From Cellulomonas iranensis NBRC 101100 = JCM 18110 (GTDB taxonomy: Bacteria > Actinomycetota > Actinomycetes > Actinomycetales > Cellulomonadaceae), in the NCBI RefSeq assembly GCF_001552375.1, contig NZ_BCRB01000035.1:1-36763 (forward strand): 36,763 nt of DNA, given 5' to 3'. Below, piece after piece: positions 1-8,100 of the stretch (its first letter is position 1; every line of letters starts with the position of its first letter). The notes beneath the pieces are model-generated. The model worked only from the letters and a program-made list of their open reading frames with translations, did no database searches and was not told the DNA's origin. The position numbers and the translations under genes are program-made.

Positions 1-459
1 CACGCGCGCCTGCTCCGCCGCGACCGCGTCGCGCACCGCCTGCTCGGCGCCCGCGACGTCCGCGGTCAGCGCGCGCGCCCGGGCGGGCGACGCCGACGAC
101 GCGACCTGCTCGGCGGCCTCGAGCTGCGCCGCCAGGGCGCCGCGCGGCGCGTCGTCGTCGCCGACCTGACCGGCCGAGTCGTCGAGGGTCTGCCGCGCCT
201 GCGCGACCGCCGCGTCGAGCGCCCCGCGGGCGTCGTCGAGCAGGTCGGTGGCGCGTGCCACGTCGGCGGTCGCCACGAGCGCGGTGCGCGCCTCGTGGTC
301 GTCCCGGGCGGCGCCCCGCGCGGCGTCGACGCGGGCGACCGCCGCGTCGTGGCGACCGTCGGCGGCCTGCCGCTGCTGCGTCCCCCACGCCGCGGCGCCG
401 GCCCCGCCGCCCAGCGCGAGGGACGCCGTCACCACGGCCACGACGGCGGATCGACGCAT
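1..459 (-). CDS. Exported alanine-rich coiled-coil protein (3' part beyond the window)
   Basis: The reading frame stays open from an ATG at 459 to the left edge, giving the first 153 residues of a longer protein. The N-terminus starts MRRSAVVAVV and continues into an Ala/Gly-rich hydrophobic stretch to about residue 25, which looks like a signal peptide or membrane anchor. The rest is rich in Ala, Asp, Arg, Gln and Glu with heptad-like spacing, so a long helical coiled coil is likely. A ribosome-binding sequence, GGGGAGGTGG, lies just before the ATG, and a TAGCGT hexamer lies further upstream. No catalytic domain is visible in the part shown. Many actinobacterial exported proteins of this layout end in a cell-wall hydrolase or peptidoglycan-binding domain, but that cannot be judged here. 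Confidence 0.7.
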   Translation of the reverse strand, partial: MRRSAVVAVVTASLALGGGAGAAAWGTQQRQAADGRHDAAVARVDAARGAARDDHEARTALVATADVARATDLLDDARGALDAAVAQARQTLDDSAGQVGDDDAPRGALAAQLEAAEQVASSASPARARALTADVAGAEQAVRDAVAAEQARV

Positions 460-482
460 GCCACCTCCCCGGGGACCCGACC

Positions 483-488
483 ACGCTA
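483..488 (-). promoter_or_regulatory. -10 element of the left-edge exported-protein gene
   Basis: TAGCGT on the minus strand, 23 bases before the ATG, leaves room for a short leader carrying GGGGAGGTGG. No good -35 is seen. Confidence 0.4.
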
Positions 489-608
489 ACCGGGTCCCCG
501 CGCCGCGCCACCGGGAGCCGCCGCGGCGCTCCGCAGCCCGGCGGCGGCGCGCCGGCCCGGGAGCGTCGTGCAGAGCCCGACGACCCCGGGCCGCGCATCG
601 CCGTGAGG

Positions 609-614
609 CAGGAT
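609..614 (+). promoter_or_regulatory. Weak -10 element for a leaderless start at 621
   Basis: CAGGAT keeps the A at position 2 and T at position 6 of the TANNNT consensus and sits 6 bases before GTG 621, the same spacing as other leaderless genes in the window. Confidence 0.4.
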
Positions 615-620
615 CATCGG

Positions 621-2033
621 GTGGGATCACACGTTCCGGGGACTCAAGAGGGCGCCGCGGAGCGCCGATGCCACCGCATGGACACCGTCTCGCCCGTGCT
701 CGCGACGAGGTCCGTGGCGCCGGACGGCCCCGTGCTCGCGCGCCCCCTGACGCCCGGTGAGTGGTCGCACCTCGAGCGGCTGCGCGCGTGGCTGCGCAAC
801 GACGGCACCGACCCGCACGACGCGGCGGCGCTCGACGCGCGCTGGGGGCGCCTGCTCGCGGACACCTCCGGCGACGCCCCGGCGGCCGAGGGCGTGGCCG
901 CCGCGATCGGGATCGCCGTGGGAGACCTGCTGGTCGCCGCGGTGCCGGGGGTCGTCTGGATGATGTGCCCGGGACCCGAGGGCGCGACGCCGGGCGTGCT
1001 GCACGAGCGACGTCCGCACATGCCGGTACTGCCCGTGCTCGACGCGCAGGCGCGCCGCCGCACGCGCGTGCCGGCCTGGACGGTGGACTACGTCGCGCGC
1101 GCGAGCGCGCACCTGCACGTCGCGACGCCGGGCGTGCCGAGCCCGCACCCGTCGCCCGAGGCGTCACCCACGCCCCCGCGGCACGGTGCGCACGCGCTGC
1201 CGGACGCGCCGCTCGACGAGGGCACATGGCCCTCCGAGCCCGCGCCCGTCGCGGGGCGCCACGGCCGGGAGCCCGACACCGACCCCTCCGCCTTCTTCCT
1301 GGCGCGCCGCCCGACGTCGGCCGACACGGTCGCGACCCCGGTCGAGGCCGTCGTCGACCCGGTGACGGACGCGCCCGTCAGCGTCGCGGACGTCACCGAC
1401 CCGCTCGTGCCCGTGGCGGCAGCCGGGCACGCCGCCGCCGACGGAGCCGCCGGACCGACCCCCGCGTGGGCCGGCCCCCCGGCCACGGAGGTCCCGCCCG
1501 CGGTCGCCGACCACGCGGCCACCACCCCGGACGACCTCGACGCCGACACGAACCCGACGCCCGCGGTCGCGCCGGCCGCCCCGCGCGCGGCCGCTCCCGC
1601 GACGCCGGGCCGCGGGGTGCGCGCGGGCGACAGTCCGCTGACGCCCGACGACCTGCCGTACCGGCCGTCGGAGCGCGTGCAGGACCTCGCGCTGCGCGCC
1701 CTCGAGCTCGCGCTGGAGCGCGCCGTGCGCGGCGACTGCGCACCGTTCGTGCTGACCCGCGAGGCGCACGAGGTCGAGGTCGTCGAGTTCGAGGCGTCCG
1801 ACGCAGGCGTCGCGCAGGCCCGCGAGGCCGCGCGGCGCGGCGGCTGGTCCGCGGCGGCGATCGCGTGGACCACCCCGGCGGACGACACGCGCCCGTTCCC
1901 GCGGGTCGTGGTCGACGCGTCGGCGGCGGGACGCCCGGGCATCCGGGTCGCGCACGCGTTCGCGCAGGACGAGCTGGGCGCCCGCGAGGTCGGCGGGCCC
2001 GAGGTCGTCGGCCAGGCCGCCCCCGTCCTCTAG
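621..2033 (+). CDS. DUF3806-like protein with a long Pro/Ala linker and a separate C-terminal domain
   Basis: 470 residues. From about residue 35 to 160 there is a folded region beginning with LTPGEWSHLERLRAWL and continuing through GIAVGDLL and a Trp-rich strand. This resembles DUF3806 proteins, which are small cytoplasmic proteins of unknown function. A low-complexity Pro/Ala/Asp/Thr linker of roughly 150 to 180 residues follows. The last 120 residues form a second compact domain with a helix (RVQDLALRALELALERAV) followed by beta strands. No catalytic motif is recognised. GTG 621 is chosen because a -10-like hexamer ends 6 bases before it. ATG 678, 19 codons later, is the alternative, but its only SD-like bases are about 15 bases away. 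The DUF3806 match is by eye. Confidence 0.6.
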   Translation: MGSHVPGTQEGAAERRCHRMDTVSPVLATRSVAPDGPVLARPLTPGEWSHLERLRAWLRNDGTDPHDAAALDARWGRLLADTSGDAPAAEGVAAAIGIAVGDLLVAAVPGVVWMMCPGPEGATPGVLHERRPHMPVLPVLDAQARRRTRVPAWTVDYVARASAHLHVATPGVPSPHPSPEASPTPPRHGAHALPDAPLDEGTWPSEPAPVAGRHGREPDTDPSAFFLARRPTSADTVATPVEAVVDPVTDAPVSVADVTDPLVPVAAAGHAAADGAAGPTPAWAGPPATEVPPAVADHAATTPDDLDADTNPTPAVAPAAPRAAAPATPGRGVRAGDSPLTPDDLPYRPSERVQDLALRALELALERAVRGDCAPFVLTREAHEVEVVEFEASDAGVAQAREAARRGGWSAAAIAWTTPADDTRPFPRVVVDASAAGRPGIRVAHAFAQDELGAREVGGPEVVGQAAPVL

Positions 2034-2054
2034 GAGCCGCCCGGGGGGCGCCGC

Positions 2055-2060
2055 TACGCT
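2055..2060 (+). promoter_or_regulatory. -10 element, leaderless TfoX-like gene
   Basis: TACGCT ends 6 bases before GTG 2067, and no ribosome-binding site lies between them. Confidence 0.6.
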
Positions 2061-2066
2061 CGCGGT

Positions 2067-2405
2067 GTGACCGCCGCCACACCCCACGAGGCTGCGGAGT
2101 CGCGCCTGCACGCGGTGGCCGCCGCGTTCGCCGGGCGGCCCGGCGTGGTGCTGCCCGCGGACGGCCCCCGGCACTTCGGCACCGCGACGCTGCGGCTGGG
2201 CCGCACGATCGTCGCGATGACGCCGGGCGAGCACCTCGTGGTCACGTTGCCGGCCGCGCGGGTCGCGGCGCTCGTCGCCGCGGGCGAGGGCGCCCCGTTC
2301 CCCGAGGGGCGGCCGCCCATGCGCGCGTGGGTCGCGATCACGTCCGACGACCCGGGCGTGTGGCGCGACCGGATCGCGGAGGCGCTCACGCACGTCGGCG
2401 GCTGA
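2067..2405 (+). CDS. TfoX N-terminal-domain family protein
   Basis: 112 residues, the size of a single TfoX-N domain. The pattern fits the family: a strand with HFGTATLRLG, then IVAM, then LVVTLPAARVAALVAAGEGAPF, then PMRAWVAI, and a C-terminal helix. TfoX/Sxy proteins regulate competence in gamma-proteobacteria. Actinobacterial single-domain relatives have no assigned role, so only family membership is claimed. The GTG start fits a leaderless transcript. It lies head to tail behind the DUF3806-like gene with a 33-base gap but has its own -10, and it converges on the LiaF-like gene. Confidence 0.7.
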   Translation: MTAATPHEAAESRLHAVAAAFAGRPGVVLPADGPRHFGTATLRLGRTIVAMTPGEHLVVTLPAARVAALVAAGEGAPFPEGRPPMRAWVAITSDDPGVWRDRIAEALTHVGG

Positions 2406-2439
2406 CCCTCGCGCCGTCCCGCGACGGCTCAGGCGAGGG
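2406..2439. terminator. Stem-loop between convergent genes, candidate bidirectional terminator
   Basis: CCCTCGC (2406-2412) pairs with GCGAGGG (2433-2439), and inside it GCCGTC (2413-2418) pairs with GACGGC (2423-2428) around a CCGC loop, with a 4-base bulge on one side. It begins right after the TfoX-like stop codon and covers the end of the opposing gene. There is no U-tract, which is common in high-GC actinobacteria. Confidence 0.5.
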
Positions 2440-3139
2440 GTGCGTCCTGGACGTCGGGGCGTGCGGACCTCTTGCCGTGCCGGATCTCGGCGCCGCCCAT
2501 GATGGTCACGAGCCGCACGTCGAGCACGGGGCCGCCACCCAGCGGCGGCTCGGTCTTGTCCTCCCAGCCGCCGAGCAGCGGCAGGCCCGACGTGCGGACC
2601 TCCCACGTGCGGGGGACCTTGATGTCGACGCCGCCCCAGAACGTGAACACGTCGATGCGCGCGGCACCCTCGATGTCGGCCTCGCGCAGGTCGAGCTCGA
2701 CGCCGCCCATGATCGCCGTGAGGCTCGCCCACCGGAACCGCTGCGTGCGGGTACGTCGCTCGGCGCCCCACCAGAAGGCGATGGCGGTCAGACGCCCCTC
2801 CTGCTCGGTGCGCGCCGCGGCGCCCAGCACGATGCCCAGGCCGATGAGGATCACGGCGACGGGCCACAGGTACTCCCACAGGCTCACGTCGAGCACGCGC
2901 AGCCGGTCCAGCAGCAGGACGACGCCCGCGGCGGTGACGACCACGGGTCCGAACCACGCGCGAGGCACGAGCAGGAGCGACGTCACCCCGACGAGCACGA
3001 CGAGCAGCGGCCACAGCGTGCTCGCGACGGTGGCGAGGTCGATGTCGAGGACACCGGTGCGCTCCAGCAGCAGCACGACCCCGGCGAGCACGACGAGCAC
3101 ACCGACGAGCACCTGACCGAGCGAGCGACGACCGTCCAT
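2429..3139 (-). CDS. LiaF-like membrane protein (LiaI/LiaF transmembrane plus LiaF C-terminal region)
   Basis: 236 residues. The first half has four membrane helices, near residues 9-27, 39-60, 66-83 and 93-110, rich in Leu and Val. The second half is a soluble beta region with three repeats of the GGxE/D type: GGVELDLREADI, GGVDIKVPRTW and GGAEIRHGK. This matches the LiaI/LiaF transmembrane region plus the LiaF C-terminal domain. In Firmicutes LiaF inhibits the envelope-stress kinase LiaS; actinobacterial relatives often sit beside PspC-type genes. No kinase gene is adjacent here, so a role in envelope-stress sensing is only an inference. ATG 3139 is chosen over an ATG three codons upstream because TAGGTT lies 7 bases before it. 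Confidence 0.75.
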   Translation of the reverse strand: MDGRRSLGQVLVGVLVVLAGVVLLLERTGVLDIDLATVASTLWPLLVVLVGVTSLLLVPRAWFGPVVVTAAGVVLLLDRLRVLDVSLWEYLWPVAVILIGLGIVLGAAARTEQEGRLTAIAFWWGAERRTRTQRFRWASLTAIMGGVELDLREADIEGAARIDVFTFWGGVDIKVPRTWEVRTSGLPLLGGWEDKTEPPLGGGPVLDVRLVTIMGGAEIRHGKRSARPDVQDAPLA

Positions 3140-3146
3140 GCAGGTC

Positions 3147-3152
3147 AACCTA
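3147..3152 (-). promoter_or_regulatory. -10 element, leaderless LiaF-like gene
   Basis: TAGGTT on the minus strand, 7 bases before ATG 3139. Confidence 0.55.
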
Positions 3153-3190
3153 CCGATCGTCGGGCCGTCGCGGCCGGGACGTCCAGCCGG

Positions 3191-3388
3191 TCAGCGGGCA
3201 GGCGCGGCCGCGGCGGCGTGCTCGGGGCACGGTGTCGCGGCGGACGCGCACACGGGGCACGGCTCGCAGCCCTCGGTGCCGTCGACCTTGTCGAACCAGG
3301 CGAGCTGCCGGCCGGCCGGGCACTCGTCGTCCTCGTGGTAGAGGTGCGCGGCGGTGCTGCGGGCGGAGTGGTACGGACGGACACGCAT
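3191..3388 (-). CDS. Small cysteine-rich protein, possible zinc ribbon
   Basis: 65 residues starting MRVRPYHSARSTAAHLYHED. Cysteines occur as DEC near residue 23, then CEPCPVC (residues 41-47) and PC near residue 54, with several His residues (7, 15, 18). The C-x2-C-x2-C cluster suggests a bound metal. The start is well supported by GAGGAGG six bases before the ATG. The longer open frame upstream is Arg/Pro-rich and unlikely to be protein. The gene is not recognised. It is transcribed away from the MFS cassette. Confidence 0.65.
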   Translation of the reverse strand: MRVRPYHSARSTAAHLYHEDDECPAGRQLAWFDKVDGTEGCEPCPVCASAATPCPEHAAAAAPAR

Positions 3389-3441
3389 GTCGGCCTCCTC
3401 GCCGATGACGCCCTGCCCCGACGACGCAGGGCTGTCCTCGC

Positions 3442-3447
3442 AGGGTA
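3442..3447 (-). promoter_or_regulatory. -10 element of the small cysteine-rich gene
   Basis: TACCCT on the minus strand gives a leader of about 45 bases containing the GAGGAGG site. There is no clear -35. Confidence 0.35.
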
Positions 3448-3534
3448 GGAGCCCGGTCCCGCCCCGCACGAGGGACCTCGGTCCGGGGCGGGGTGACGGG
3501 CGCCGACGAGATGCTCCTCCCCCTGGACGAACGC

Positions 3535-3558
3535 ATCGATGAATCGCACACTGGCGAT
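3535..3558 (-). promoter_or_regulatory. Distal operator-like copy upstream of the MFS gene
   Basis: Read on the minus strand this is ATCG, eight variable bases, then CGATTCATCGAT. It matches the 24-base site at 3699-3722 at 18 of 24 positions, in opposite orientation, with centres about 164 bases apart. The rest of the 357-base gap 3389-3745 holds no convincing gene, only the promoter elements listed here. The region is less GC-rich than its surroundings. Confidence 0.5.
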
Positions 3559-3680
3559 ATGACTGCGGACGCGGGTGCGCGGCGCGCGGCGCAGCGGGGA
3601 GACCCGCGCGCGGCCGTCGTGCTGCGCGACGCGAGGGCGACTCACGTGTCACAGCAGGAAGTCACGCTTCACGGAGACCA

Positions 3681-3709
3681 TTGACCACCGACCCGCTCAT
3701 CGATAATCT
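3681..3709 (+). promoter_or_regulatory. Consensus-like promoter of the MFS/acyltransferase-kinase operon
   Basis: TTGACC (3681-3686), a 17-base spacer and TAATCT (3704-3709). This is one of two promoters in the window with a plausible -35 at correct spacing (the other is at 11010-11038) and the closest to consensus. The predicted transcript start near 3716 lies inside the operator-like palindrome. Confidence 0.75.
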
Positions 3710-3722
3710 TCGAATCATCGAT
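3699..3722 (+). promoter_or_regulatory. Operator overlapping the -10 of the MFS operon
   Basis: Two ATCGAT palindromes (3699-3704 and 3717-3722), 18 bases centre to centre, flank a central TTCGAA. The site covers the -10 and the predicted start, so binding would block transcription. Related sequences lie at 3535-3558 and in front of the ArsR gene at 10408-10431, which makes the ArsR protein the likely ligand-responsive repressor (inference). Confidence 0.65.
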
Positions 3723-3745
3723 ATCACTCGGGAGAGGACGTCACC

Positions 3746-4993
3746 ATGGCCGCACAGGGGCAGGACGCCAAGAACGCCGCACTCCCCCCGGGGCTCGTCG
3801 CCCTGGCCCTCGGAGGCTTCGGCATCGGCCTCACCGAGTTCGGCATCGTCGGGCTGCTGCCCGAGATCGCCGCCGACTTCGCCGTCACGGAGAGCGTCGC
3901 GGGCTACCTCGTCTCGGGGTACGCCCTCAGCGTCGCCGTCGGGGCGATCGCCCTCACCGCGGCACTCGCCCGCGTCGAGCGCAAGCGCGTCCTGCTCGGG
4001 CTCGTCGTGCTGTTCATCGCCGGCAACCTCATCTCGGCGCTCGCACCGACGTACGGCGTCATGCTCACCGGACGCGTGGTCGCCGCGCTCTGCCACGGCG
4101 CGTTCTTCGGCGTCGGAGCCGTCGTCGCCTCCGACATGGTGGCCGAGAACCGCAAGGCGGCCGCCATCTCGCTGATGTTCGCGGGCCTGACCGTCGCCAA
4201 CGTCGTCGGCGTGCCGTTCGGCACCTTCGTGGGCCAGCAGCTCGGCTGGCGCGCCACCTTCTGGGCGATCACCGGCATCGGGGTCGTGACGCTCGCCGGC
4301 ATCCAGCTGCTCGTGCGCCACACCCCCGCCGCACCGTCCGCCGGGCTGCGCTCCGAGCTCGGCGTGCTGCGACGACCCCAGGTGCTGCTCTCGGCCCTCG
4401 TCAGCGTCCTCACCTTCGGCGGGCTCGTCGGCGCCTACACCTACATCGCCTTCACGCTCACCGAGGTCAGCGGCGTCGCGACCGGCGCCGTCCCGTGGCT
4501 CCTGCTTCTCTTCGGCGTCGGCACGTTCCTCGGCAACCTCGCCGGCGGGCGCTGGGCCGACCACGACCTCGACGGCTCGCTCGTCGCGACCATCGGGGGT
4601 CTCGCGCTCGTCCTCGTCGGGTTCGCGGCCGTCGCGTCGATCACCTGGCTCACCGTCGTCGCGATGTTCCTGCTCGGCGCCGTCGGCTTCGCCACCGCAC
4701 CCGGGCTCCAGCTGCGCATCATGCAGTTCGCGGGTGACGCGCCCACCGTCGCGTCCGGCACCAACATCGCGGCGCTCAACGTCGGCAACGCCGCCGGGGC
4801 GTGGCTCGGCGGCGTCGCGATCGCCGCAGGCCTCGGCTTCGTGTCGCCGCTGTGGGTCGGCGCGGCGCTCGCACTGGCCGCGCTCGCCGTGCTCGTGCCG
4901 ACCTCGCGCGCCGCCCGGCGCGAGTCGGCGCCGCGGACCGGGCGCGCCCCGGTCGCTCACGACGCCGCGACCGTCGCCCAGCCCACCACCTGA
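3746..4993 (+). CDS. MFS transporter, DHA1-type exporter
   Basis: 415 residues with twelve predicted membrane helices, the usual size for DHA1 drug/proton antiporters. Helix 1 carries GFGIGLTEFGIVGLLPEI, as in the AraJ/YdhP/PbuE branch. The loop between helices 2 and 3 has the basic RVERKR of motif A, and helix 4 has GRVVAALCHGAFFGVG. The second half repeats the pattern with GNLAGGRWADHDLDG. GGAGAGG, 8 bases before the ATG, supports the start. It is the first gene of the cassette, driven by a strong promoter with an overlapping operator. The substrate is unknown. Its place before two enzyme-like genes suggests it exports either the cassette's product or a toxic compound that induces the cassette. 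The C-terminal tail from about residue 390 is Arg/Ala-rich and cytoplasmic. Confidence 0.88.
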   Translation: MAAQGQDAKNAALPPGLVALALGGFGIGLTEFGIVGLLPEIAADFAVTESVAGYLVSGYALSVAVGAIALTAALARVERKRVLLGLVVLFIAGNLISALAPTYGVMLTGRVVAALCHGAFFGVGAVVASDMVAENRKAAAISLMFAGLTVANVVGVPFGTFVGQQLGWRATFWAITGIGVVTLAGIQLLVRHTPAAPSAGLRSELGVLRRPQVLLSALVSVLTFGGLVGAYTYIAFTLTEVSGVATGAVPWLLLLFGVGTFLGNLAGGRWADHDLDGSLVATIGGLALVLVGFAAVASITWLTVVAMFLLGAVGFATAPGLQLRIMQFAGDAPTVASGTNIAALNVGNAAGAWLGGVAIAAGLGFVSPLWVGAALALAALAVLVPTSRAARRESAPRTGRAPVAHDAATVAQPTT

Positions 4994-5042
4994 GCGTCGA
5001 CACCCCGAGCGCGCACCACCTCGCGCACGACCACACACCTCC

Positions 5043-5068
5043 CGCGCGGCGGGGCGACCCGCCGCGCG
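5043..5068 (+). terminator. Intergenic hairpin with a GCGA tetraloop between the MFS and fusion genes
   Basis: An 11-base perfect stem (5043-5053 with 5058-5068) closes on GCGA, a GNRA-type tetraloop. It lies in the 139-base gap inside the presumed operon. With no U-tract it could be an attenuator, a partial terminator or an mRNA-processing site that lowers expression of the downstream genes relative to the exporter. Confidence 0.55.
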
Positions 5069-5132
5069 CGGTCGCGCCCGCACGCACCGCGGGACCGCAG
5101 CACCGTCCGGCACATCTCAGGGGGGAACCGAC

Positions 5133-8100
5133 GTGACGACAGACGTAGCGACCGACGACGCCGTGGACCAGCAGCCGCCGGGTCCAGCCGTCCAGCAGCA
5201 GGCCGCACCGCCGCGGAGCACGTCCCCCACCGGGGACGGCTTCGCGGCGGTGGCGTTCTTCCCGGGCCTCGGCAGCCGCGACGCCTACCGCGAGGTGGGC
5301 GCCGGGACCATCGGGTCCGACCTGCCGGTCGTCCGGGAGGTCTACCAGGAAGCCGCGGACGCGCTCCAGGTCGCCGGCGGCCCCGACGGTCTCGCGCTCA
5401 CCCGGGCGAACCTCCCCGAGGACCGGGTCGAGCGGCAGGGCTTCATCGCCACCGCCTTCCTCGTGCACAACCTCGCCATCCACGCCGACCTCGCCGCGCG
5501 CGCGCAGCGGTCCGGGCACCTGCGGTTCGCCGCCTACACGGGCGAGAGCTTCGGCATGCTCGCCTCGGCGGTCGCCGCCGGGGCCCTCTCGGTCGGCGAC
5601 GGCGCCCAGATCGCCCGCGTGTTCACCCCGCTGCTGCTCGCGGCGTCGAACCAGCGCGCCGGCGGCACCTTCGGCGCCAGCATCGAGCGGTACCTGCCCC
5701 GGCACTCCGCGGAGTCGCCGCCGGTCGGCGAGCCGTTCCACGTGGTCGCGCTGCGGTCCGGCACCGAGCCGCTGCGCCGCGTGACCGACCTCCTCACCCA
5801 GCGCCACGGCGAGCACGTCGAGGTCCACAAGAGGTACTCGCGGCACCAGGTCAACGTGTACGTGCGCGAGTCCTTCCTCCCCACGTTCGTCCACGTGCTG
5901 CGCTCCTACCCCGAGATCGAGGCCGAGGAGCTCAAGGCGCCGACCACGTTCCTCGCGCACTCCCGGCGCATGATCGGCGCGCGCGAGGCGCTCTCGCGGT
6001 ACCTCGACGACCGCCGCATCACCTTCACCGCCCCGCGCGCCCCGCTGCTGTCGAACAGCGGGCACGGCTTCCTCATCACCGCCGACCACGTGCGCCACGC
6101 GATCCTCGCCATGACCGACGAGGTGATGGACTCGCAGCGCACCGTCGAGCTGATCGACGAGCTGCACCCCGACCTCGTGCTCGAGCTGGGCCGGGGCGGG
6201 CGCTCGCTGCGGCTGCTGCGCGACAACACGGCCCAGCCGGACGCACTCTCCGTCGCGGACGCGGGCGAGGCGGCACGGCTCGTGGCCGGCGCGGACCTGG
6301 TCGACGAGCTCACGCTCCGGACGCGCTCGCTCGCGGAACGGGCCGACGCCACGCTCGCCGACACCGACCTCGCCACCCTGCGCGAGCTCACGTGCCTCGC
6401 CGGCCGCGAGCCCGCGTTCGACGGGTACCTCCGGCGACGGGTCTGCGAGATGGGGTTCGACGCCGCGAGGCACCCCGAGCGCGACACGAGCCCGGCGCTG
6501 CGCCGGTTCCGCGAGACCTTGCAGCACACGCTCGCCCACCACGCGCACGTCCGCACGGGCGACCTCGTCGTCGGCGCGCGTATGCGCAAGCGTCTCACCG
6601 GCCCCGACGCCGGCCGGGCCTGCACGGAGCTGCAGGTGCTCGACGCCGGCGGGTCCGTGCGCGTGGAGGAGGTCGAGCCGGCCGCGGACACCGAGGCGCT
6701 CGTCGTGCACTTCGAGCAGCTCCGGCGGACCGCCGTCCGGCACGTCGTGCCCGTCGTCCGCGACCTCGTCACGTCGCAGCCCGTCGCGCAGCGCGTGCAC
6801 GACGCGGTCGTCGGCGGGCGCCGCGAGGACGTGCGCGACGACGCGCGGCAGGCGCTCGACGTCGTGCTCGCCCGGGCCGACGCGGTCGACGTGCTGGTCC
6901 ACCAGCTGAGCATGCTCGCGCTCGTGCACCAGCACCGGCCCGGCTTCTTCGAGTACAACCACGTGTTCATCGAGGCCAACGACCCGTTCGGGTGGCTGCT
7001 CGGGCTCGTGGCCGCCCGCGCGGTGCCGCCGGCCGACGTCGTCGACCTCGCGACGCAGCTCGTCCTGGGGCGGGGGCACGACCGGCGGACCGAGCAGCTC
7101 GTGGTCGCGCTGTGCGACCGCGTCGTCGACGCGCAGGTGCCGATGCTCTCGCTGCACGGGCGACCGCTGGTCGCGCGCCGTGACCTGGCCGCCGAGACGG
7201 CAGCGGTGTTCACGCGACGCAAGGCCCGCGAGCGCCGCCGCCCCGTACGGCTCGACGCGTCGTGCACCGTGCTCGCCCTCGGCCACTCGAGCCGCGCGAC
7301 CCAGCTCGACGCGGGGCCCCACGGCCTGCGCACGCTCGTGGTGCGCTCGCCCGAGGAGACGTGGCGCCACGGGCTCAACCCCGAGCTCGACGAGGCGGAG
7401 GCCCGTGTCCTGCTCACCGCGTCGCCCGAGCGTCGCGCGATCACGGACTACGCGCAGCGCAGGAACCTGCTGCACAGCACCGTGAGCGCGTACGTCCAGC
7501 CCGACGAGACCGTCGCGGGCTTCGGCGAGGGCGGCAGCGAGTCCATGACGATTTTCTTCCGTCGCGCCGGCGACCCCCGGCTGCGGGTGCGCAAGGTCCT
7601 CAGCGAGGCGCTCACGACCGCGCGGTGGGACCCCGACGGCGAAGGCCCCATGCTGCCGCCCTTCACGAAGGCGAAACGGCAGGCGGAGTACCTCGGCGCG
7701 CTGCCACCCGGCCTGCGCGACCACTTCCCGGAGGTCGACCACCTGACCGAGCGCACGCTGCGCGCGGTCGGGCACGGCGCGCGGGACGAGGCCCTGCGCG
7801 AGGTCATCTACGAGATGACCTACGTGCCGGGCGTCGAGGTCGGGCAGTTCGTGCGCGACCACGCGCCGTCGCACCGGGTCGTCGCCCGGCTGTACGAGGT
7901 CATCCTGCGGTTCCTGCACGCGCACGTGCACACCCAGCGGCGCGGCGCCGGCCCGGGCGGCACGCTGGACGAGCAGTACCTGCGCAAGATCGAGGACCGG
8001 CTCCTGCTGTCCCGCGCGACCGCGCCGCGCACGTTCGACGCACGGCTGCTGGACGCCGACACCCTCACGGTGAACGGGGTCCGCTACCGCAACGTGCGTC

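Noticed and set aside
3493..3684. Short plus-strand open frame before the MFS gene
   Set aside because: It has no ribosome-binding site, runs through the promoter and operator region, and its composition is not protein-like.
3662..5113. Long open frame of 483 codons on the minus strand, opposite the MFS gene
   Set aside because: High GC removes stop codons. The translation is Arg/Asp/Glu-rich with no fold, and the plus-strand MFS protein is unmistakable.
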